From contig CM059625.1 in NCBI GenBank assembly GCA_030435675.1, positions 7,812,001 to 7,876,000 of the forward strand: a stretch of 64,000 nt of DNA, written 5' to 3'. A program made the translations under genes and the position numbers. The notes below the pieces were generated by a model. The model was not told where the DNA came from, did no database searches, and worked only from the letters and a program-made list of their open reading frames with translations. Below are positions 23,338 to 34,123 of the stretch, piece after piece. Origin of the DNA: Steinernema hermaphroditum. Lineage: Eukaryota; Nematoda; Chromadorea; Rhabditida; Steinernematidae. The stretch's first letter is position 1; the number at the start of each line of letters is the position of its first letter.

Positions 23338-26177
23338 TAATTATCATCAAGTCGTCTTTTTGCAGTGATCTTCAAATATCCTAATGTTGATATCTGTTTA
23401 CAAGCTTGTTCATTGTTTGTTCTCACTTTTTAATGTTTTTTTGTTGTTGTGCTTCCAAGCCTCAAATGCTTTTAAGCTTGTTAAAGCAACTCGCAATGTT
23501 CAGCTGGGAGTGACATGGTTGAACGCAGTCGCAGAGGTGTATCAGTGACTGGTGGGCGTGGGGGAAGAGGAGTGCGAAAAACCACAGGGAGGTAAGCCAC
23601 AGTCAGAGGCTTGCATAAACATCACTGTTAGGCCGATTTCCAACGCATATGTACATATATTAATTTATTGGAAACATCATTATCTCTCACAATCAATAAC
23701 GATGAAAAAGGCACGGTCCTAATAAAAGGATTCATTCGAAGGCAAGGCATTTGCGGCCATCTTCGACCATCGCTTACGGGCCCATCGACGGAGTCGAACC
23801 AGAACCCTCCAGAACGGAGTCCAGCACGTCGCCGATGGTGTGCAGGACGAGAACTGGAAGCCTTCGGGTTCCAGGTCACGGACGTACTGCAGGAGGGTCT
23901 GGTATCTTGTCATCACTGCGTCTGCAACAAAATAATAGAGTAATAAGTGAACTTACTATTGATATTACAATGTGATAAGGAGCGTGCTGCACGAGCAACT
24001 GATCAAGGATGCTGTGTAGCCACAAAATGAAAAAGGCACGGGCTCTTGGCGGTCTGGCAGTTTTGCAAACTCGAATAGACAAAATTCATGTCTCAACGAA
24101 TGTGCACTTTTGAGAACATTGCAGGCTGATTAGAGTTCGATAGATAACCTGTACGATGACTGCGAGTAGGTGACGTGGCCGGTGACTTTCAACTTGCTAC
24201 GTTGATCTGGACGTTGGCGACGCCAGGCAGAAATAAGCGACCCCATGAAAGCAATTCCGAAAGGAATCGGTCGCCAAAACGATAAATGTGGAAACTTACA
24301 GAGAAAAAAGCTTGAGGTTGTTCTAGGAAAGAGAAGGGAAGTTCAAAACAAACATTTGTCGCTTCACGTGCTAGAAATATGTCAACTCGTATATGGTATC
24401 CTGAACATGTTCGACTGCGGCTAAAATGGCTAGAGCCACAAAAGATGATCATCTAAAACGGTCTTCACGAGCGTGCAAAGAATTCTTGACAAAAATAGGT
24501 GCTACTAGGTACTTCCCCACCCTATATTTCAGTAAAATTGCTCTCGCTATAAAGAATTTACCACAGAAATCGTATTCGCCTAGAAATGCTGTGCAGTCCA
24601 TACTTTTGCAGTCACATATCATGGATACTTTCACTTGCATTTCGATTGCATTTTCTTGCATATCGACACCATTTCTGAAAAAATGCAAGTGTGATATGCA
24701 GCGACCGACAGTGAATCTATAAATGTGTGATTCATTCACATGCTGGCGCCGGACGAGTTGCAAACCAATCAGTATGGCACATATTTGCCAATTGAATAAT
24801 AAAACGGGCAATCACTGAGGTGCATTAGCACTGCGATGAAAAAGGAATCTGATTTACTACAAGGAATAAACGAGTGGATCCCACTAATCGCAATCTCACA
24901 AGGTGTACATAGTGGCATTGACAGTAGCTATCTCAAGAGGTGCTGTCCCGTGAATTTCAAAGAAAGCATGTGATGGAGGGAAAGCAGATTGCTCCTTTCG
25001 TTCACGTTCGCTTATCTTCGTCCTTCTGATCTCGGTATTTCGAAAGTCGAAAATTCGTATTGCGTTGCATTTACTTTTTGAGATATCCTCGCTATTACGT
25101 CTGGATACGTGTACATTCTTCCTGGCGATTGAGTGTGCGATTGTTTTGAGATTAATGATTATGTTTCCCATCGTTAGCATTCAGAACTGACTGTTCACAC
25201 GATATACTATTGGGTCCCGAGAGCGGAGGGAAATAAAATCATCGTTTTCGCCCGGTATGCTAATCGCGCGCGCTGCCAACTGCGCAACAGGAAGACGGGA
25301 AAACGCTTCCGTAAGGAAATAATCGGCAGTCGCCTAAAGTACTCCGGCAGTGTGAACCGATTAGACGATCTTCTCATGTATTCCTTTGTGTACCTAGCAC
25401 GGACCTCACATTCTCTTCATATTGTTTGTCTTTATAATATACACATAAGCCGGTGCTATCAGGCGGACCCTTTTCGAGAACCTTGGAAAAGTAAACAGTA
25501 TATAATATGCTGGCGTTCTGAGGAGTTCTGCTTCGCAACAGTGTTCGGCAGCCGTTCCAGGCGTCGTTGTCATTGTTTTACTTTACAACGACTGGACTCC
25601 AGGGGAACAATAAGCATAAGTGAGCAATCACGAATGAATGGCTTCAGCGCTTTTGTTGACCGCTCTAAATTGGAAACTTTTTTTTTGCTAAAAACTGATT
25701 CCCGTTGTGAATGAACTAAGCACACAACTGCACATCACTTCCATGCTCTTTTCGCATTGTGAAGTGCCGCGTAAAGTCGCATAAGCACGCGAGCACAGTA
25801 GAAACAATGCGTTATTGCCTCTTACATATGGCGATCAACGTACATCTTAGAACTATGCCTTTTATTTGTTCTGTCCATAAAGTGAAATAGTGAAAGGGAA
25901 TATGCCATAAGGTGACACAACACATGAGTAATATGCAGTAGTGAAAAAATGTGAGCAAGTTCGATTGAAGAACAACTCAAAAGATCGGTAGATTCATTTA
26001 AATCGGCATGAGAACGGGACTTCACAACACGGGATTCAAAGAGCACACGGATTTAGGGAATTAGAGAACATTGGATACCTTATACATCTGCAGAATCGGC
26101 AGTGAATTCTGTGATAATACGGGAACGGTGAAGTAAAGAAAGACAACACCACAACGTAACAAAGCTCAGTGAAGAAG
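23338..26177. other. Gene-poor stretch
   Basis: I found no conserved protein here. A short basic frame on the minus strand (23719-23916) is noted separately. An AT-rich part near 24600-24700 contains several copies of the word TTGCAT and an 11-bp hairpin (CACTTGCATTT with its complement). Otherwise nothing recognisable. Confidence 0.45.
23719..23916 (-). CDS. Possible short basic peptide frame
   Basis: A 65-codon frame encodes a basic peptide with the segment WRVLVRLRRWARKRW after two closely spaced cysteines. A well-formed GTAAGT...TTGCAG intron lies directly upstream (about 23921-23963), which suggests that the sequence is an internal or last exon, but the upstream exon could not be joined without a stop. 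No family recognised. It may be part of an unannotated minus-strand transcript or chance. Confidence 0.2.
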   Translation of the reverse strand: MMTRYQTLLQYVRDLEPEGFQFSSCTPSATCWTPFWRVLVRLRRWARKRWSKMAANALPSNESFY

Positions 26178-27486
26178 TCAGAGGTCGGCTCGACAGATCT
26201 CGCGACGCGGCTTCAACCCATGGAGCTCCACTTCGCCCACCACCGGGAAGCTTTTCTGCCGTCGAACACGTCTCAGGTAGCGAAGGCGTCTCGCTTCATC
26301 GCGAAAACTGCGCGGACGTCGTTCGAAATGGAAGAAAAAGGCGTATTCATCGTTCGAGCGCATCCATGGTGTCAGATAATGGCAGTGCATGTGGCCTTCC
26401 GTGTCGCGGTACTTGTTGAACATGCACTTCCCTCCAGGTGACAATCGACAGGTGTAGACATAGAGCCTAAATGCGTGTTGCAGAGATAGTAAATCAATCA
26501 AAATTTGAGTGAAAAATGAACAAAAGATGTCTTCGTCACAGGAATTAAGCTCATTGCCAGTGAAATTAATAAGAAATGGATAATTTCGTGCGAAACAAGA
26601 CATTAAGTGCGATAAGGGGAGTTGTAAATCTCAACAAGGCACCGCACTGATAACACTAAGGGAAAGGCTTTGAGAAAAAATGGCATTTTCATTTTTTTCT
26701 ATTCGTCTTGTACAAACAGTATTATTACCACCCTTCCGAAAATGGACTCCATAGAATGACTGCTAAAAGGGCAATCTGCCGGAATGTGCTGAAGAGCAAC
26801 CAAACAAAACCAAACGCTCGTGCGCTATGCATCTTAATGCGCTTGCGCGTACTCGCATAAACTGTCAATAATTCCCCTCTTCTGGGTGATAGCAGTCAAT
26901 TGTTGGCGCTAAGATGGGAAAGGGAGTGGAGGGTCGTCGAGAGGAACTGTTGGCGACAGCGGAATCGGAAGAAACAAACAATCGACAGATGACATCAACC
27001 GGTGCAAAAGCAGAACATATTGACAATACAAGCCCTACTCGGTTTGATAGTACTTGTAGAAACATCATCGCTCTAAGCTTTAGTCACCGTTGAATACTCA
27101 CATGCAAATAAGGGTAGGCCAAAAAGAGCGTTTCTGCAGAAAATTAGTCAGTAGAATATTAACCGTTTTTGGGAAAATATGTCGCTCTAGTTCAGTTAGT
27201 GTTTACAAATTGCGAACGTGCACTGTACCCACCTGGTTCGCTTTCCTTTAACGCGATAGTGAAACTCGAGAAATTTGGACGAGTTCAAATGGAAGGTCTC
27301 CGTTCGGAAGTACAACTTGGTTTCGTTCGAGTGGAAGGTCATGTTGTCGTGCAGGTCAACGTAGATCGGATCCGGATCCGGATAGACGTGATCCCAGGCA
27401 TGGGAACATAACGATATAGGCAGATAGGTCAAAATGGCGAAGAGTAGCAGAGGCATCCAAAGTATGAGGACCACTCTGCGCGCCAT
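26178..27486 (-). CDS. Novel secreted or lumenal protein with N-glycosylation sites
   Basis: Four exons can be joined without breaks: one ending at a GTGGGT donor near 27230, two small exons near 27120 and 26750, and a last exon ending at 26178, giving about 201 residues. The N terminus is a strong signal peptide (ILWMPLLLFAILTYLPISL). A region follows with three N-glycosylation sequons (NMT, NET, NSS) and the beta-rich KLYFRTETFHLNSSKFLEFHY. The last exon is Cys- and aromatic-rich (YVYTCRLSPGGKCMFNKYRD, then GHMHCHYLTPW) and then very Arg-rich, with multibasic sites (RRPR, RRVRRQK). The two small exons (11 residues each) are the weakest part. I do not recognise a family; an extracellular role is inferred. 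Confidence 0.6.
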
Positions 27487-28787
27487 CGCAGCCGACGATG
27501 AGGGGAGTTTCAGGTGCGTCCGCGTTTGACCGTTCGACTCTTGACACTCGCCGTCGGAGGCTTATCACGAAGAATCACTCGATGAATGCGGGTGTTGTCT
27601 TTGACGCTATTTGCAAACAACAAGCGAAACCCTGTCAAAGATGAACAATATACCACACTGCCGCATGCGATGAAGCTTCATCGACGCGCTCCGTCCCCTC
27701 ATCGAACGCTTACGTTCGCTTCGAGCGTAGCCCCGCCCATTACACTCTGAATCATTGTCCCAATCGTGCGCTGTTGTCGAATCCCTTAACAGAAAAACCG
27801 CCTATCATATCAACATTTTCGATAGAATCGACACAGCAACACCGAAGGCAAAGATGACATTGTGTGTTCGCGCATGCGCGCTTCTCTCTTCGGCGAAATC
27901 CAGGTCTTCCTTGCAGCCATCTATTTCTGTAGACGTCAGAAACTTCAAATTCAATAGCCCCCGATGAAGAATTTTATATCTCCATTAACAGGGAATTTCT
28001 TTTCCATGCATAAACATAACATTTCAGTGGATTGATATGCTTTAGCAATATTCTTGTGCATTTTATTTTCCAAAGTATCCGTTCGTAGGCGTACCATTGA
28101 TATAATCACCGGTTAAAATGCCGAGTTGATCGGCCGGAACAGAGGCGCCAGTTGAGCGGAGTTTTGTGGGAGGCACACGCGAGCCGTTCGTGCCGCTTGA
28201 TAGTGCATTTATGGTGGCACAACGAGGTAAAAATATTCCACTGTGCGCGGGGAGACGAACGACCAGACGGGAATTTGAAGTTGCACAGGAAAGTGCAGTC
28301 GATCGAAAAGAAATAAGTGCAAATTGATGACTGCAAATTCGCCTTCGAACATTCCTCAATGCAAATGATACCTTGTTTGATCTAAAAAGGAGGTTTTCTA
28401 TCTGTGCCAATACAGAGAGCGGCGAAGAATACAAAGAGTTTCCTGTGAGTTGTGAAGACATCGAATCAGCCTTAGCCTCAAGTGAAGGACGATAGAAAAT
28501 ATCTTTTTGACTATTGCACTCAGCGGACCACAAAGGAAGGGCGAAATTTGACAACCGATCAGCTTTTACATCACCCCGTTCTTTTGGCGTTGCTTCGTAG
28601 TCACCAGTTTCTGATAAGATAACAGCGGCGATGCGCAGATTTGTGGCGACTCACCAATAGGTTTCAGTCACACCTTGCAAAGAACCACACAGCCGCGACA
28701 GTTTTGTTTCATTTACGTGACGTCAGTGTTTTTGTTGATTCACTATCTTCCCAGACGTTTAGTTCGCGCTTTACATGTTCTTCAGGG
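27487..28787. other. Spacer upstream of PLC-gamma
   Basis: This region contains a 163-codon minus-strand frame at 28063-28554 that may be an exon (listed separately) and the promoter or 5' UTR of PLC-gamma. A CAG acceptor two bases before the PLC-gamma ATG suggests an upstream leader exon or spliced leader. Nothing else recognised. Confidence 0.45.
28063..28554 (-). CDS. Unassigned frame divergent from PLC-gamma
   Basis: A 163-codon ATG frame lies 230 bases from the PLC-gamma start, in divergent orientation. An alternative reading removes a 41-nt GTATCA...TTGCAG intron near 28340-28380 and continues in a different frame to a stop at 28106. Neither product has a signal peptide, membrane segment or family motif; both are Ser-rich. 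Frames of this length occur by chance a few times per window, so the support is weak and rests mainly on position. Confidence 0.25.
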   Translation of the reverse strand: MSNFALPLWSAECNSQKDIFYRPSLEAKADSMSSQLTGNSLYSSPLSVLAQIENLLFRSNKVSFALRNVRRRICSHQFALISFRSTALSCATSNSRLVVRLPAHSGIFLPRCATINALSSGTNGSRVPPTKLRSTGASVPADQLGILTGDYINGTPTNGYFGK

Positions 28788-31700
28788 ATGATTCGTGGCC
28801 GCAATTCTACTGTTTCAAGCGGTTCTGCGCGCCACGAGCTGTCTCATCAGCCGTCGGGCTATTCATCGGGACGCCCGTACCTCAGCAGACATCATGAAAT
28901 GGACATTGAGAAAAGGTTAAATCTCTTGGAGAAGGTAGGTCAGCGTTTTCCTCCTGGGTGAATCGAGTTGCTCAGGGACATAAAGTTTGCAAACTGCAAC
29001 TTCTGAAGAGATGGGAGCCAACACACAAGAAGTTGACCTTAAATCGGGCCAACAAACAGATCGTCTTGTCGAAGATCGACGCGAATTCGTCCTCGAGCGG
29101 AAGTCTCTCACTCTCGAGATCGAAGACTTTAGATATCCGTCTTATCAAAGGGGTTTAGACTGAAAAACTGCGAAAGCTAGCAAAGCTCCCCTACATTTAG
29201 GTGCATACACTCGCTTTCATTCTGGAAACAATGAAGATCAGCGATAAGTGGGCGAAAGACAAAGAAATCAGAACGTTCAAGGCTAATCAGATACTGGTGA
29301 TATCGTATGGGAGTCAATTCATCCCCTATTACTGGATATTTTTCTGTAGGTAATTGAAATTTATTGCCCGCACTAGTGCTTTTCTAGTTGAAAAGTCGGA
29401 AATATGTCGCTGGTGGTGTCAAGGGATCGAACATCTTATCATGGAAAGCTCTACGGAGTCCAGCGTGCTGGCTTGTCAGTTTTGGGTCCGCAGACAGTAT
29501 TGGGCACTCATGAACCCCATAACCAGAAGGTAGGTGCGGTAAAATGACCCGATGTAAAAATACGTTTCAGAGTCGATATAAAGCATCTGAAACCTTTTGT
29601 ACAATCAAGTCTACAATACAAGCTTCAATCGAAGCAGCTGCTGCAAGTTTCTGATGTAAGAAATAAATAATTTGCGCATCTATGTGAATCGGTTTAGGAG
29701 GAAATTGACATCGACAAATTTTTGCTCCTCTACAACATGCTTATTCACGTACCTTCGGTGCGCTTCGTTTTTTCCAGAAAGATTCATGATGATTTTAGCT
29801 TTTCAATGATAGGTTTTCATCTCTCTCGGACGATGGATTGACAGTTTCCTTCAACAGTTATCTGCGCTTTCTGAAAGACTTTCAGAATGACGAAAACGTC
29901 GACACTAGAACTGTTTGCGAACAAGTTCGGAGATATCTTCGCGATATCGACGCTTCCAGAGACATCAACAATCCCTACTTCACCGTTGTTGAGGTGACTA
30001 AACAGACCACTTAGTGTAAACTTTAATCTCTCTGACAGTTCTGCAACTATCTGTTTTCTCGCGAGAATAGCATCTTCGATCCTCGTCATCTTGAAGTGGT
30101 TCAGGACATGACGCGACCGTTATCGCATTATTGGATTGCGTCCTCTCACAATACGTGAGTATCTGACAGTTCTTAATCTCCTGCCACACCTTTCTCCAAA
30201 GCCCTCTGTACTTTGCCGTTTGGAACTGTTCGCACGTCTTCGACTGACTTTTTCCGCCCACAAACATCATTCTAGATACTTGACCGGCGACCAATTGCGA
30301 AGCGAGTCTTCCATAGAGGCGTATGCAAGAGCTCTACTCTCGGGATGTCGTTGCATAGAGTGTAGGTTCACAGAATCTCTACTGTGCGGCTGAGAATTAA
30401 GTTTCCAGTGGATTGCTGGGACGGGCAGAAAAAGAACAATGGCGAATTCAGCGATGTGGTCATCTACCACGGATACACGATGACTTCGAAGTTGAATCTC
30501 CGCGATGTCCTCTACACCATACGTCACTACGCCTTCATGACGAGTGACTACCCAGTCATTCTGTCTATCGAAGACAACTGCTCCGTTCCCGCTCAGCGGT
30601 TGCTCGCTCAAGAAGTTAAGGAAATTCTTGGCGATCTGCTTCTGACAAATCGAGTGAACCGCGACGAAACCGAGCTACCTTCTCCGGAAGCTCTGAAGAG
30701 AAAAATTATTCTCAAGCACAAAAAACTCCCTCTAGACGGGGATACGACCTCGACGTTTAGCCACTCGGAAGAAGGTAGAAGAAGACTCCAGTTTCCTTAC
30801 TTTAATGCTATGATTCAGATCAGGAGACGGACGTTTTGGCACGTGAATGTATAAAGAGGAGCATTTTGATGTGGAAGGACTCGGTCACACAGGTTTATCA
30901 ACAAAGTCATCAACGTAACATCGTACTTACTAATTAGGAATGGAGTCGGCACGTGGTGGTGCTAACAGCGGATCGAATGTACATAACAATCCAGCAAGTG
31001 GAGGACGACAGTCTGGAAGCCTTTTTGAATCGCGACGATTCGATCAGCCAGATAGGCGACGATGAGGTGAGAAGTGCTTTTCGGAATTAATGTGTGTGGA
31101 GGACGACAGTCGGGAAGCCTTTTTGAGTGTGAATTCCGAAAAGCATTCCGAAAAATAATTCCGAAAAGCACTTCTCACCTCATCGTCGCCTATCTGGACA
31201 CACTGATTTAGAATGAGGGACCACTGTTCGATATTCGACCCGAAGACGTTCACGTCACCGAAGAATGGTTCCACGGCAAAACGGACCGCAATGTAAGATC
31301 AGACGATTTCTGCTACTCAGAAGAAACTGTGATTTAGAAAGCAAAAGAGCGCCTTTTGCAGAGCTGCCCAGAAAAAGAAGATGGAACCTTTTTGGTGAGA
31401 GAGTCGAGCACCTTTATCGGAGACTACTCTTTATCTTTTATGTCAGTGCTTGACTCCGATTTCAGCAACTTATTTACGTGTTTAGATATAACGGTTCCGT
31501 CCACCATTGCCGAATTAGATCGAGAATTCAAGAAGGTATCAAAAGGTACTCCTTCCAAGAAGTGAAATTCTTCGACACGCTCTACGAGCTCATCACTTTT
31601 CACACGCGCGAGAAGTTGGAAACACCAAAGTTCAGCGTGCTTCTCACTGTCCCCTGTCCACAACCTCAACCTCACCTGAACCAGCCTTGGTATGCCCCAG

Positions 31701-33723
31701 ATGCAGATCAGAAGAGGGCAGAAGAACTTCTGAACACAGTCCACGAAGACGGCGCCTTCTTGATCCGGCACAGTAGCGTTGACCGGAGTGTTTTCGTTCT
31801 TTCGCTTCGTGTCGACTCCAAGATTTGGCACTATCGCTTGAAGCGCGACGGCCGAATCTTTGTTGTCAACCAAACGGTCTTTGAGAACTTGAACCAGATT
31901 GTAGCTCACTACGCCACTTGCGACTTCGTTCGAGGTGTATCATTGAAACTCCCAGTGAACGAACGGACCGTCGGACAGTACGCAAATGGAGAGCTGATGA
32001 GCATCCCCTCTGGTTTCTACATGGAATTGAAGGATTTGACAAGGGAAATCGAAGTACGCTCTGTACGAGCGTTCGTGGGCACCCTTTACGACCATCTTTC
32101 GTTCCCGGTGAACGCGATCATTCGAGTGACAAGAAAGGAACCCGACCTTTGGAAGGGACGCTATGGAAACAACGAGGGTTGGTTCCATCCGGAGTATGTC
32201 GAAGAGATCGTTTCCTCTAAAAACAACATCGAAAATATGTATAATATCATTGAGTTGGCTGGAATGACAGTTGAGAAGGTAAATCGTCTTTGGAGATCGG
32301 CCTCATCACAAGAATTATAGGTTGAGAACGAAAGAAAATTCGCATTGCGACCGACCCAGGGAGGAGTCCGAGAGATTTTCTGCTGTGAGACTGAAGAAGA
32401 GCTGCAGGAATGGCTGACAACCATAAACGAACAAACTCGAAGCGTCAACACAAAAATGCTCCAGCTCCGCAACAAAGAGAAACATCTTCGCATAGCAGCA
32501 GAGCTGTCGAATCTGGTGGTCTACTGTCAAGCAGTCCCCTTCAATCCTCAGCATGTGACCGACGGCTCTTTCTACGAAATGTGCTCGTTTAGCGAAGCGA
32601 AGCACGAGAAGATCCTCGAGAAAGGACTCATCCAATTCAACATTAGGCAACTCTCGCGTGTCTATCCGATGGCCAGTCGGATGACCTCGTCTAATTTCAA
32701 TCCCGTACCTATGTGGAATTCGGGTTGCCACATGGTGGCACTCAACTATCAGACGCCCGACAAGTCAATGCAGCTTAATCACGGCAAGTTCCTGGCAAAT
32801 GGACGTTGTGGATACGTCCTCAAACCAAAATATCTCTTCAATCCAAACTTTAATTCCGAACAGATCGACCAGTGTGCGGGCATAGAACTCTCTGTGACGG
32901 TGATTGCGGGTCGCCACTTGACTCGTAAAGACCGCAGTAAAGGCATCTGTTCTCCGTTTGTCGAAGTCGAAGTCGTCGGAATGAACGGAGACTGTCAGTC
33001 GTTTTCAACTCGCACAATATGTAAGTGGAACTTGTAAGAGATCTGTAGCCAATCGCTTCTTTCTTTCAGCATCCAATGGCCTGAACCCTGTGTGGAATGA
33101 AACGGTGACATTCAGAATACAATTTCCAGAAGTGGCCATGATTCGCTTCCTCGCTCAGGACGGTGACTTCGTCTCTGACCCATTCATGGGGCAGGCGGTC
33201 TTTCCGATGGACAGCATACGTGCTGGCTATCGATCAGTTCCTTTGCTCAACCAGTATAGCGATCCTCTGGAACTGAGCGCCCTTCTCGTCCACATCCAGC
33301 TCAATCGTTCCGTCGATCAGTTTACAAAACTGACACCGCTATCCGAAAGGAGATTTCAGTTTGGCAAGAAAAAGAGTGTGACTCTGAACTCGACGGAGTC
33401 AGAGCACGACAGCTTCCGATCTCATTCCACACCTTCCTCAAGTCCACAGCCGGCCAGCGTCATTGCCGCCGCCAAAGCAGCCGTGACGGGCGCAACCGTT
33501 CTGACCGCAAGTTCCAGCACGTGCTTCGGCTCCTCCATAGACCACATACAGTATTCGCCACAGAGTGCAGACTCGGAGTAAGTGACCTAGAGTCCGTTTC
33601 ATATGTTCTTAATATGTGCTTAGACCACAAAGTATAAGCAGTCCGAGGAAGTCAACGAGCAGCAGCACTCTTCGAAAATTCTTTAGGTTTGGCGGCCAAA
33701 AGAGTGACAAAACGAAATCATAG
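28788..33723 (+). CDS. plc-3: Phospholipase C-gamma
   Basis: About 18 exons give roughly 1,330 residues with the full PLC-gamma order. The PH domain includes [19 protein letters not shown] and ISYGSQF. An EF-hand region follows ([26 protein letters not shown]). The catalytic X box has both active-site histidines (IASSHNTYLTG and IYHGYTMTS) and ELDCWDG. A split PH half comes next (KRSILMWKD...[17 protein letters not shown]). Then two SH2 domains with phosphotyrosine-binding arginines (FLVRESS; FLIRHSS), an SH3 (VGTLYDHL...[11 protein letters not shown]), the second PH half, the Y box ([33 protein letters not shown]) and C2 ([18 protein letters not shown]). A Ser-rich tail follows. It hydrolyses PIP2 to IP3 and diacylglycerol downstream of tyrosine kinases. 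AATAAA follows at 33772. One intron (31067-31211) is an exon-derived hairpin. Confidence 0.96.
31048..31197. repeat. 42-bp perfect inverted repeat spanning a PLC-gamma splice donor
   Basis: Arm 1 (31048-31089) and arm 2 (31156-31197) are exact reverse complements over 42 bases, with a 66-base loop. Arm 1 starts in the exon (19 coding bases) and crosses the donor GATGAG|GTGAGA; arm 2 lies wholly in the intron just before its acceptor. The loop also holds a direct near-copy of exon sequence from about 30983-31020 (GTGGAGGACGACAGT and following). The intron is therefore largely built from duplicated, partly inverted exon DNA, and the pre-mRNA could fold into a stem that hides the 5' splice site. 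Confidence 0.95.
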
Positions 33724-34123
33724 AAGTTTATTTCATATTTGACGAAAGATAGTATTGTGTCAATTTGCTTTAATAAATGCAAAATCTCTCTGGAGACTGA
33801 TGTCCAAGGTTAGCCTCTACTACGAGCAAACCGCTCGTTTTTTTTCTATATCGTTCTTCCATTTGCTTCTGCTTCTGCAGGCACGGTGCGTGTGACAACT
33901 GGTTCAAAGAGTTCTCTCCACCGAAAGAGACGCTTTCTTAATTTGTCTTCGTCGTCTGCCGCGCGCTCTTCGGTAGTCGTGGCTTGTATTACGACCGATG
34001 AGGGGCGTTTCGCTCAATGAATGCGGTTTCCTATCGGTCGTTGGGCGAATTGCTTGTCGCCTTCTCACGTCGCCCGCTTACTTCGAACGCTTGTAATTTC
34101 TTGCTCGTGCTTACAAAATCGTG
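33724..34123. other. Spacer between PLC-gamma and the monooxygenase
   Basis: This holds the PLC-gamma 3' UTR with AATAAA at 33772-33777, a TTCTGC microrepeat (TTCTGCTTCTGCAG) near 33867, and presumably the promoter of the downstream flavin monooxygenase. No coding signal. Confidence 0.6.

Noticed and set aside
23790..23830. GGTTCGACTCC resembling a tRNA T-arm on the minus strand
   Set aside because: Flanking bases do not form the T stem and no acceptor or anticodon stem can be drawn.
24449..24811. 120-codon minus frame containing a possible hairpin
   Set aside because: Only an 11-bp stem, no signal peptide or motif; chance length.
29159..29161. In-frame TAG suggesting a broken PLC-gamma
   Set aside because: It lies within a normal 47-nt intron (GTTTAG...ATTTAG); splicing restores the PH domain frame.
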